Below the pieces are notes generated by a model. That model had not been told where the DNA came from and searched no databases. It saw nothing but the letters and a program-made list of their open reading frames with translations. Position numbers and translations under genes: made by a program. Of a DNA stretch of 64,000 bases, positions 53,191-60,557 are shown one piece after another (the stretch's first letter is position 1; the number at the start of each line of letters is the position of its first letter). The stretch is from Thioalkalivibrio paradoxus ARh 1 (GTDB lineage Bacteria > Pseudomonadota > Gammaproteobacteria > Ectothiorhodospirales > Ectothiorhodospiraceae), in the NCBI RefSeq assembly GCF_000227685.2, contig NZ_CP007029.1, forward strand, positions 2,144,501 through 2,208,500. The letters run 5' to 3'.

Positions 53191-54630
53191 ATGAACTCTG
53201 GGCTGAAAAGAGCGGCCATCCTGTGGCTCGCGGCCGCATGGGGACTGGCCTCGACTGCGCTGGCCGCGCCGGTGGACGAGGAAGGCGTCAATGGCCTCTA
53301 CCGGGCACTCGACACTGCGGTGGCCCGCTATCAGGCGGGAGTCGACGCGATTCGCATCGGACAGCCGGCCGCTGGCCGGGCCGGCATCGAGCGCGCCATC
53401 TCGGATCTGGCTGCCGCAGGCGCGCTGTGTGCCGAGACCTCGGGCTGCGAAGTGCAGCGCTTCATGGCCGCCTATCACAACCTGCTGACGCTGCGCAGCG
53501 ATGTACTCGCGGGAGCGGCCGAGGAGTACGTGGAAATCCAACCCGAGCCCGACCCGGAACCCCCACAGGTCGTGCTGCAACCGGACGCTGCGGGCACTCC
53601 GGCTCCATTCGACGGCCGGGACCTGGCGGAACTCATCGACCTGAACAGCCTGGTCCGGGCCGCATTGCACGACTGGCTGACCTGGATGCGGCCGTCGCTG
53701 ATCGACGCCTACGAGCATTACCTGTACCTGCGTCCGCTGATGTGGCCGACCTACGAGGCAGCCGGGCTGCCGGAGGCATTGCTGTTCGGCATCCTCGCAA
53801 AGGAATCGGGTGGGCGCGTGCATTCCGTGTCCCGGGCCGGGGCCGCCGGCCCGCTGCAGTTCATGGCGCACACCGGACGGCGCTTCGGGCTCCGCCCCGA
53901 CGATGGCTTTGATATGCGCTTCGATCCGACGGCAGCCACGCGTGCCAACGTCGCCTATCTCAGGGAACAGCTCGCCCAGCTCGACGGCAACCTCGAGCTG
54001 ACCCTCGCCGCATACAACGGCGGTGAGGGTCGTATTCGGCGGCTGGCGGCGGGCACCGACGACCCAAGCTTCTGGAACCCGGAGATCTTCGGGCAGCTGC
54101 CGCGCGAGACCCAGGAGTACGTTCCCTACGTGCTGGCAGCCGCCTGGCTGTTCCTGCATCCGGACGAGCACGGGCTCGAGTTCCCTCGTGCAGATGGCGA
54201 CCACGCTCGTCTCGAACTGCTGGAACCGATGACGCTCAGTGAGCTTGCGATCTGCCTGGGCCAGCATGGCACACGCGCCGGCTGGTTCCGGACCCTGCGC
54301 AATCTCAACCCCCGCTTCGAGCACGACCAGCGCCTGCCGGCCGGCACCCGCCTGGCGGCCCCGGCTGCGCTGGTCGCTGCGTACCACCAGCATTGCCAGG
54401 GCGGTCCTCGACGCGCGCTCGCGCAGAATCTGCACGACTCGCGCGACGAGCGCCGGGAGCTGCTGGCGACGCGCATCTATACCGTGCGTTCCGGGGATAC
54501 GCTGTCGACCATCGCCAGCGAGCAGGGCTGCCCCAGCACCCGGGGCATCGCCCAGACCAACGGCATCGCGGGTCCCCGGTACCTGATCCGGCCAGGACAG
54601 AAGCTGGAGCTGATCGGCTGCGGGGGCTAA
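53191..54630 (+). CDS. Membrane-bound lytic murein transglycosylase D-like (SLT + LysM)
   Basis: A 479-residue exported peptidoglycan lyase. The signal peptide runs to 'ALAAP' near residue 28. A 120-residue unrecognised N-terminal region is followed by the SLT domain: catalytic Glu in 'GILAKESGGRVHSVSRAGA' near residue 204, then 'AAGPLQFMAHTGRRFGL', 'LTLAAYNGGEGRIRR' and 'LPRETQEYVPYVLAAAW'. One C-terminal LysM domain starts at 'IYTVRSGDTLSTIASEQGC' near residue 430. No lipobox is seen, unlike MltD of E. coli. The stop codon TAA lies inside the first bases of repeat copy 2. The ATG at 53191 starts the signal peptide. Confidence 0.88.
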   Translation: MNSGLKRAAILWLAAAWGLASTALAAPVDEEGVNGLYRALDTAVARYQAGVDAIRIGQPAAGRAGIERAISDLAAAGALCAETSGCEVQRFMAAYHNLLTLRSDVLAGAAEEYVEIQPEPDPEPPQVVLQPDAAGTPAPFDGRDLAELIDLNSLVRAALHDWLTWMRPSLIDAYEHYLYLRPLMWPTYEAAGLPEALLFGILAKESGGRVHSVSRAGAAGPLQFMAHTGRRFGLRPDDGFDMRFDPTAATRANVAYLREQLAQLDGNLELTLAAYNGGEGRIRRLAAGTDDPSFWNPEIFGQLPRETQEYVPYVLAAAWLFLHPDEHGLEFPRADGDHARLELLEPMTLSELAICLGQHGTRAGWFRTLRNLNPRFEHDQRLPAGTRLAAPAALVAAYHQHCQGGPRRALAQNLHDSRDERRELLATRIYTVRSGDTLSTIASEQGCPSTRGIAQTNGIAGPRYLIRPGQKLELIGCGG

Positions 54631-54793
54631 CTACCATGGCCAGCGGCCACCCCCGATGATGAAAGAGGCGTAGGGTGGAAAAGGCCGAAGGCCGTCATCC
54701 GCCAGCCGGCGCTGGGGAGTGCCGCGGGCGCCTGGGCACTGCGAACGCCGTATGGCGGATGACGCTGCGCTCTTCCGCCCTACGGGTGGCCCG
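54627..54793 (-). repeat. 168-bp palindromic repeat element, copy 2 (inverted)
   Basis: The reverse complement matches the element at 10581-10748 over its whole length, with scattered substitutions and a few short indels. The conserved tail (CTAACTACCATGG on the plus strand) begins at the last base of the final sense codon of the transglycosylase gene, so the TAA stop is part of the element. The two arms (GTAGGGTGGAAAAGGCCGAAGG and CTTCCGCCCTACGGG sides) again form a long hairpin. Confidence 0.85.
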
Positions 54794-54969
54794 GAACACG
54801 AGACAGGCCGTGACTTTCACGTTCACGCTCGGGGATGAGGGAGCCGGAAGGGTCATAACGCACTGACGAACACGGGGCCGTACCGAAACGGCACTGGTTG
54901 CACTTGAATTTTCCGCGATGTCCGGGTTTTCCTTTTGCGACCTGGTCCGAGACCGGCAACGGTCGGACC
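54794..54969. other. Intergenic, convergent genes; hairpin at right end
   Basis: About 175 bp after the repeat. At 54944-54969 GGTCC-GA-GACCG and CGGTC-GGACC form a 10-bp stem with a 2-nt bulge and a GCAA loop, abutting the stop of the L,D-transpeptidase gene. There is no T-run, so it is terminator-like only. Confidence 0.45.
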
Positions 54970-56646
54970 TCAAGGATCCCGCGCCTCGACCGGAAACGAA
55001 CAGGGTGGACGTACGGGACGGTCGGATTGCCTTGCCGACAGGGCGCGGGCAAGCGCGTCGTCACGTCCATAGAGATCGGGACGGAACACGACCTCGCCAC
55101 GATCGTCGACACTGGCGGTCCAGTAGGCGATCAGGATCGGCACCGGGCGCGGCAGGTCGAAATTCACGGTGCGCCGGCCCGCGCGCAACGCCTCGGCCCG
55201 CTCGGCGCCGCCATCGGTCCCGTCGGCGACCAGCAGGTCGACGAGTTCCATCGCCCGTTCCACGCGGACGCAGCCGGAACTGAACGCACGCCGATCGGCG
55301 GCGAACAGTTGCTGATTCGGGGTGTCGTGCAGGTACACATGGAAAGGATTCGGAAACCGGATCGCGACCCGCCCCAGCGCGCTGTGCGGCCCCGCGTCCT
55401 GGCGGAGCACGATTCCACCAGGGTCGTTCCAGTCCACGCTTTCCGGCGGCAGTTCGTCCCCGGAACGATCGAGCACCCGAATCCGGTTGCGCGCCAGATA
55501 GCCGATGTCACGGCGGATCTCGGGCAGCGCGTCGTTACGCAGGATCGTCGGCGGGATGGTCCAGGTCGGATTGAACGTCAGGTGCGTGATCTCGGATTTC
55601 AGCAACGGGGTCCGGCGCGTCGGCTGACCGACCTGGGCTCGGGCGGTCCACACCGCCTCGCCCTGGCGGAAATACTGGATCCGCGCCCCGGCGACGTCCA
55701 CCAGCAGGTAGATATCTTTCTGCTCGCCGGCCAGCCAGCGCATCCGCTCGAGGTTGACCGCGATCTGCGCGCGCCGCGCCTCCGGCGAGGCGTTCAGCGC
55801 CTCGAGCGTCTCCGGCCCGACGATCGCATCGACCGCCAGGCCGTGCCTCTGCTGGAAGTCCGCGACGGCCTCGGCCAGTGCCGCGTCGTAGCGATCGACC
55901 GGACTGCCGGGGGTCGCGCCTCCGGCGAAACCCGCGGCCTCCAGCCGGGCGCGCAGCACCGGCACGCGCGGGTCGGTCATGCCCTCGCGCAACAGTGGCC
56001 CGCCCGGTATGGGCTGCCAATCGGCGTCGTCTGTCTGCTCCCGAAGCCGGCCGTGAGCTTTGCGCAGCAAGTGATACTCATGTGCAGCAGGACGGGCGCG
56101 AGCCAAACCGGCCGCCACGTCGTCGGGCGTGCTCACGGCGATGTCGATCAGTCGCTCGCAATCCGGCCGCGGCCGCTGCATGCCCGGGGCGCGCCACAAC
56201 GGTTCCACGTGGACCGGATCCAGGTTCCCGAGGGCCAGGTCGAAAAACGCACTCAGGTACGCATGCGTCGCCAGCAGGTCGAGACAGGCGGCATCCTGCA
56301 CCGACCGCTGCTCGTCTGCCCGACGCTCGCGGATCGCCGCGGCACCATACGCCCGCGGGTCCAGTCCGTCATCGACCAATCCGTCCAGGGCCTGAAGCAG
56401 CTGGTCCAGACGATCGCCCGTGCTCCAGAAGGGCCGGTAACCCCGCTCGCCATAGAAACGTGTGAGCGCGTCAAGCTCCCGCCACCGGGCCCCGGAGTCC
56501 GCCGGCATCGTGCAACCCATTGCCGCCGGGGTCGCGACCAGCGCCGCCCGAATCCGGTCTGCGGTGTGTTGCGCGCCGGGGTCGACGGCCGTTGCCACTG
56601 CAGGCAGCAGCGCAACGAGCGGAGCCAGCATGTATCCGAGCGCCAC
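54970..56646 (-). CDS. YcbB-like L,D-transpeptidase (peptidoglycan 3-3 crosslinking)
   Basis: A periplasmic L,D-transpeptidase. After a hydrophobic signal ('YMLAPLVALLPAVATAV') there is a helical region, a peptidoglycan-binding domain ('AVADFQQRHGLAVDAIVGPE' near 280) and the YkuD domain, with the catalytic His and Cys in 'HVYLHDTPNQQLF' and 'RAFSSGCVRVERAMEL' (Cys near residue 459). The size and order match LdtD/YcbB. The start is uncertain: the frame is open to an ATG at 56790, but the GTG at 56646 directly precedes the signal peptide and has GGGAGG about 14 bp upstream. It is divergent from the next gene. Confidence 0.87.
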   Translation of the reverse strand: MALGYMLAPLVALLPAVATAVDPGAQHTADRIRAALVATPAAMGCTMPADSGARWRELDALTRFYGERGYRPFWSTGDRLDQLLQALDGLVDDGLDPRAYGAAAIRERRADEQRSVQDAACLDLLATHAYLSAFFDLALGNLDPVHVEPLWRAPGMQRPRPDCERLIDIAVSTPDDVAAGLARARPAAHEYHLLRKAHGRLREQTDDADWQPIPGGPLLREGMTDPRVPVLRARLEAAGFAGGATPGSPVDRYDAALAEAVADFQQRHGLAVDAIVGPETLEALNASPEARRAQIAVNLERMRWLAGEQKDIYLLVDVAGARIQYFRQGEAVWTARAQVGQPTRRTPLLKSEITHLTFNPTWTIPPTILRNDALPEIRRDIGYLARNRIRVLDRSGDELPPESVDWNDPGGIVLRQDAGPHSALGRVAIRFPNPFHVYLHDTPNQQLFAADRRAFSSGCVRVERAMELVDLLVADGTDGGAERAEALRAGRRTVNFDLPRPVPILIAYWTASVDDRGEVVFRPDLYGRDDALARALSARQSDRPVRPPCSFPVEARDP

Positions 56647-56867
56647 CAATGGTTTTTCTCGCCTCCCGAGGCTGGTACCATACCACCCCAAACGCGGCGG
56701 CCGCAGAGGGGGCCACCGCATCCGAAACGGCGCCTGACGGTCTCCACGACCTTGTAGGTAGTGGACCGTCCGACGTGCCTTTGTGTTCATTTCGCGGGTG
56801 ATGCAGCGGGCGCTTTCGATTCCCTTGCCCGGCGACCCGCACCCACTCGATTTCAGGAAGGTACCGA

Positions 56868-57569
56868 ATGTCGATGACCCTGCGCCGGCTGCTGCCGGCA
56901 GCCGTAATCGCTCTCATGCTATGGAACCCGGCAGCCGCTGCGACCGCCGAACGCGCACTGGTGGAGGATCTCGCGGCTGAGGCCCCGGCGCTGAACCGCG
57001 TGGTGCTCGCCAAGGCCGTTGCGGCCATGCACTGCGCGGTTTCCAACGGAACGGGGCCAGCCGATCGGCTGGCAGTGATCGACTTCTCGCTGCCCTCGTC
57101 CGAGCCCAGGCTGTGGATCTTCGACCTGCCAGGCCGCGGACTGCTGCTCGAAGAACTCGTTGCCCACGGACAGGGCTCCGGCGACAACTTCGCCACCCAA
57201 TTTTCCAACGTCCGCGGCAGCCACCAGTCCAGCATCGGCCTGTTCCGCACCCAGGAAAGCTATTACGGGCGCCACGGCTACTCGCTGCGCATGGACGGGC
57301 TGGAACCCGGTATCAACGACAACGCGCGCACCCGCGCGATCGTGATCCATGCAGCCGATTACGTCGATCCCGCCTGGATCGAACGGCAGGGCCGAATCGG
57401 GCGCAGCCAGGGCTGCCCTGCCGTACGCCCCGAGATCGCGGACGCGGTCGTCGATCACCTGAAGGACGGGCAGTTCATGTTTTCGTACTATCCCGATCAG
57501 GAGTGGCTGGCGTCGTCCGAGTATCTGAACTGTCAGCCCGAGCTCCTGGCCAGCCTGATGCAGCCCTGA
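56868..57569 (+). CDS. Murein L,D-transpeptidase catalytic-domain family protein (YkuD_2 type)
   Basis: A 233-residue exported protein. The signal peptide ends near 'PAAAATA'. The domain has 'LLLEELVAHGQGSGDNFATQ', 'SSIGLFRTQESYYGRHGYSL', the conserved His in 'AIVIHAADYVDPAWIE' and Cys in 'GRSQGCPAVRPEIADAVV' (about residue 183), matching the second YkuD-type family. It may form or trim peptidoglycan crosslinks; activity is not proven for many members. It is divergently arranged with the YcbB-like gene, sharing the 56647-56867 region. Confidence 0.85.
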   Translation: MSMTLRRLLPAAVIALMLWNPAAAATAERALVEDLAAEAPALNRVVLAKAVAAMHCAVSNGTGPADRLAVIDFSLPSSEPRLWIFDLPGRGLLLEELVAHGQGSGDNFATQFSNVRGSHQSSIGLFRTQESYYGRHGYSLRMDGLEPGINDNARTRAIVIHAADYVDPAWIERQGRIGRSQGCPAVRPEIADAVVDHLKDGQFMFSYYPDQEWLASSEYLNCQPELLASLMQP

Positions 57570-57619
57570 GAATCGCCCAGCGGGTCTGCGGCATTGGGAA
57601 TGCGCTTGGCTGGCAACGA

Positions 57620-57639
57620 AGCCCCCGGTATCGGGGGCT
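57620..57639 (+). terminator. Hairpin after the YkuD_2 gene (terminator-like)
   Basis: AGCCCCCG and CGGGGGCT pair perfectly across GTAT, 50 bp after the stop at 57569 and 36 bp before the next start. No T-run follows on either strand, so the call is tentative. Confidence 0.4.
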
Positions 57640-57675
57640 GGATGCCGGCCGCCGACCGTGGCATCCTTGCGCGCC

Positions 57676-58086
57676 ATGCGCATCCTGATCCGAACCTTCT
57701 TTCGTGCACTGCGCGCAGTGCTGACCCCCATCCTGCTTCTGGGTGACAAGTTGACCACACCGAAGAGCATGGAGCGCGACCCGGCCGAACAGGCAAAGGT
57801 CGATGCCGAGACCCGGCGTCTGGCGCTGTATCAGTTCGTCGCCTGCCCGTTCTGCGTGAAAACGCGCCGCGCGATCAAACGCCTGGGTCTGAACGTCGAA
57901 CTGCGTGACGCGCAACTCGACCCCGAGCACCGCGAGGCGCTACTCGAGGGCGGCGGCAAGATTCAGGTGCCCTGCCTGCGCATCGAGCATCCGGACGGCC
58001 GGGTGGAATGGATGTACGAGTCCTCGGACATCATCCACTACCTCGAGGAACGTTTCGGCAACCCCGACGCCGCCGTCGCCCGCTGA
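57676..58086 (+). CDS. Membrane-anchored glutaredoxin-like protein
   Basis: A 136-residue protein. An N-terminal hydrophobic segment ('FFRALRAVLTPILLLGDKL') could anchor it in the membrane. The glutaredoxin-like fold has redox motif CPFC in 'LYQFVACPFCVKTRRAIKR' near residue 57, the cis-Pro region 'GGKIQVPCLRIE' and 'MYESSDIIHYLEERFG', typical of glutaredoxin/GST N-terminal domains. It is probably a thiol-disulfide or GSH-linked reductase facing the cytoplasm. The ATG at 57676 begins the hydrophobic segment. It appears monocistronic. Confidence 0.82.
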   Translation: MRILIRTFFRALRAVLTPILLLGDKLTTPKSMERDPAEQAKVDAETRRLALYQFVACPFCVKTRRAIKRLGLNVELRDAQLDPEHREALLEGGGKIQVPCLRIEHPDGRVEWMYESSDIIHYLEERFGNPDAAVAR

Positions 58087-58352
58087 GGACAGGCAGGCCA
58101 CCGTTCGCGTCCTGCCCGCCCGCGGGCAAGACATCGCAGCATCGTCCCTGCCGCGTCGTTCGCACCGCCAGCCCCGGCGCCACGCTTCGGGTCATCGTCG
58201 CGGCTCGTGCAGTCCTGCGATATGGGCGTGTGCGCAGCCTTGGCGGAATCCGCCGCCCTTCCGGGCATTTTCCGGCACCGCCGATCGAGAAACTTGCCGA
58301 TAGACGGGTCCTTGGGCACAATCGCGCCGCCTGTTCGAGAGGAGGAGCAGAG

Positions 58353-58559
58353 ATGGACATTCTGGTTTTCCTGTCCGGTGCGGCCGTCCTGGTCGCTTCC
58401 GGGGCGTTGTACGGTACGTATCTCAGGCTCACCGGCCTACCCTGGCGCGAGGCTTGGTACTCCGGCCTGACGCTGCAACTGCTGGCCGCGGCGATTGTCG
58501 CGGGCTTCCTGTTCCTGACCACGCTGCTGCAGATCAGCAGTCAGCGCGGGCTGCTTTAG
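58353..58559 (+). CDS. Small two-helix membrane protein, unknown function
   Basis: A 68-residue protein with two hydrophobic segments ('ILVFLSGAAVLVASGALYG' and 'LQLLAAAIVAGFLFLTTLLQ') joined by a short polar turn ('LTGLPWREAWYSG'). A strong GGAGGAG ribosome-binding site lies 6-7 bp before the ATG, and a 266-bp gap precedes it, so it looks like a real gene with its own promoter. No family is recognised. Confidence 0.65.
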   Translation: MDILVFLSGAAVLVASGALYGTYLRLTGLPWREAWYSGLTLQLLAAAIVAGFLFLTTLLQISSQRGLL

Positions 58560-58742
58560 CACGCGGATCCCTTCCGAGAGCGACCCTGGCCTGCCCCAGG
58601 GCCGGGTCGGCTTGCGCATGTGCAATGCGTCGGGGAGAATCGACTGCACTGTAGTCTCAAGGATCCCATCAGATGATTTCACCCAAGGACGACCCCTCTG
58701 GGGCCGGCGCCCACAACCATAGCGTTTGCCGGCACCGGATCG

Positions 58743-59630
58743 ATGGGACTTAGCAACCCGTACGTGCAGGTGCTCGATATCGAGCAGACGCTGGCGGAGC
58801 TGAATGCGACGGTGGACCGGCTCCGTCAGGAGCGCGACGACCTCGAGATCGCGCTGACGACCGCGGTGGAACACGGTGATGCGATCGAGTCCCAGCTGGA
58901 GATGGCCAACCGGCAACTGCAGGCAGAAGTGCAGCAGCGGCGGCAGATCGAGCGCCAGCTGCGCGACCTTGTCGCCACCATCACCCAGAAGAGCCGCGAC
59001 CTGGAGCTGGTATTGCAGACCATTACCGAGCACGCCGACCAGATGGATCTGCAATGGCTAGGGCGCTACATCGAGTCCGAGAGCACGGCACGCCAGGATC
59101 CCCTGACCGGCCTGGCCAACCGGCGCAAGCTGGACGAAACGATAGCCAGCGAATGGATCCGTGCGCGTCGCCAGCAAAAGCCCCTTGCAATGGCGCTCTG
59201 TGACGTGGACTTTTTCAAGGCCTATAACGATCGTTATGGGCATCAGGCAGGGGACGAGTGCCTGCAGCAGATCGGCGACATCTTCCGGAACCAGGTTCAG
59301 CGCGAGGGTGATCTGGTGGCACGGTACGGGGGCGAGGAGTTCGTGGTGCTGCTGCCCGATACGGACACGGACGGCGCGAGGCGGGTCGGCGACCGCCTGC
59401 TCGAGGCCGTGGCACGAGCGGATCTGCTGCACGAGGCTTCACCGCTCGGAGGCCGTGTCACGCTGAGCATCGGGGTCGCTGCGACGGTGCCTCGCGGAGA
59501 CGACGAGGGACAACTGTTCGCCGAAGTGGATCGACTGCTCTACCAGGCCAAGCAGCAGGGACGAAACCGGGTCGTCAGCGGAACAGTGTCAACGGGGGAT
59601 ACGCATGATGGAAGAATACGGCCAAATTAG
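58743..59630 (+). CDS. Diguanylate cyclase (GGDEF) with coiled-coil N-terminus
   Basis: A 295-residue soluble enzyme that makes c-di-GMP from two GTP. Residues about 10-110 are a Gln/Arg/Glu/Leu-rich coiled coil ('DIEQTLAELNATVDRLRQER') with no membrane segment or sensor fold. The GGDEF domain starts at 'QDPLTGLANRRKLDET' and has the active site 'ARYGGEEFVVLLPDTD' near residue 196, so catalysis is expected. An RxxD inhibitory site (REGD) lies exactly five residues before GGEEF, so product inhibition is likely. It overlaps the next gene by 26 bp and heads the partner-switching operon, like SiaD with SiaABC. Confidence 0.93.
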   Translation: MGLSNPYVQVLDIEQTLAELNATVDRLRQERDDLEIALTTAVEHGDAIESQLEMANRQLQAEVQQRRQIERQLRDLVATITQKSRDLELVLQTITEHADQMDLQWLGRYIESESTARQDPLTGLANRRKLDETIASEWIRARRQQKPLAMALCDVDFFKAYNDRYGHQAGDECLQQIGDIFRNQVQREGDLVARYGGEEFVVLLPDTDTDGARRVGDRLLEAVARADLLHEASPLGGRVTLSIGVAATVPRGDDEGQLFAEVDRLLYQAKQQGRNRVVSGTVSTGDTHDGRIRPN

Positions 59631-60174
59631 AACCATCAAGCACAGCCGCGACACCGAGACCCTTAACCTGACATTCTGGCCGGGCTCGGTGCCGCTGCAG
59701 CAGCGCTGGCGCAACAACGGCCTGTCCGCCGATTTTCTGGGTGACTACGTGACCACCTTCTTCCCGCTGGACGACAACGATCCCGGTACGCGCCAGCGCC
59801 GGAACGAAGTTCGTGGCGCAGTCAGTTTCATCGCGAACGAAATGCTGGAGAACGCGATGAAGTTCCACGACAACTCGGTGTCCGAGCCGATCACCATGCA
59901 GATCCTGCTGGGGGCCGACCAGATCCTTTTTCAGGAGAGCAACTCGGCTGGGGCAAGAGCCACCGACACGTTCCGGGACTTCGTCCGCCGGCTGCTCTCG
60001 AGCGATCCTGGAGAACTCTACATCGAGCAACTCGAGCACGGCGATGACCGCAACGGCGGCGGCCTGGGCTACCTGACGATGATCAACGACTACGATGCCG
60101 AACTCGCCTGGCGCTTCGAACCCCTCGGCAACGACAGCTTTCGCGTGACCACCCAGGTGATTCTGAAAATCTGA
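59605..60174 (+). CDS. Histidine-kinase-fold regulator (SiaB / slr1658-like partner-switch kinase)
   Basis: A 189-residue cytoplasmic protein. 'FIANEMLENAMKFHDN' near residue 75 is an N-box of the GHKL ATPase type, and 'DDRNGGGLGYLTMINDY' near residue 153 resembles the glycine-rich lid. The family (DUF6272-type) includes SiaB, which phosphorylates a STAS-like partner. By analogy it should be the anti-anti factor's kinase here. It overlaps the diguanylate cyclase gene by 26 bp and its stop overlaps or abuts the STAS-like gene, so the stoichiometry is tightly coupled. Confidence 0.82.
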   Translation: MMEEYGQIRTIKHSRDTETLNLTFWPGSVPLQQRWRNNGLSADFLGDYVTTFFPLDDNDPGTRQRRNEVRGAVSFIANEMLENAMKFHDNSVSEPITMQILLGADQILFQESNSAGARATDTFRDFVRRLLSSDPGELYIEQLEHGDDRNGGGLGYLTMINDYDAELAWRFEPLGNDSFRVTTQVILKI

Positions 60175-60188
60175 TGGAGCGACCGCCA

Positions 60189-60533
60189 ATGCCGTCTCTT
60201 GCAGGTGAAGGATATTCAATCGAGTACGACGCTGCGGATCGCTGCGTCTGCCTGCGTGGGTCTCTGCGTCTCGGCGGCCTTTCGGAGTATGCCCCGTTGT
60301 CCCAAATGCTCGAGGACGCGCTGACAGACTGTTCGGACTTGACTCTGGATCTGACCGAACTCGAGTTCCTCAACAGTTCGGGAATTGCCACGCTGTCCAA
60401 GTTCGTGATCAATGCCCGCAACCGCCAGACCTGCAGGCTCACCATCCGCGGATCGGGTTCGATCGCCTGGCAGGGGAAGTCACTGAACAACCTCAAGCGG
60501 TTGATGCCAGCACTCGAACTGACTTTCGAATAA
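60189..60533 (+). CDS. STAS-like anti-anti factor (slr1659-like)
   Basis: A 114-residue single-domain protein. 'LTLDLTELEFLNSSGIATLS' matches the STAS/SpoIIAA phospho-site strand, with two candidate serines (near residue 67). The preceding 'CVCLRGSLRLGGLSEYAPL' is the first beta-hairpin. It should be phosphorylated by the upstream kinase-fold protein and dephosphorylated by the downstream phosphatase, and it may bind the cyclase. The ATG at 60189 has GGAG nine bases upstream; an ATG at 60174 overlapping the previous stop is also possible. Confidence 0.82.
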   Translation: MPSLAGEGYSIEYDAADRCVCLRGSLRLGGLSEYAPLSQMLEDALTDCSDLTLDLTELEFLNSSGIATLSKFVINARNRQTCRLTIRGSGSIAWQGKSLNNLKRLMPALELTFE

Positions 60534-60557
60534 CGCCCATGCCCCAGGAACCCTCAC

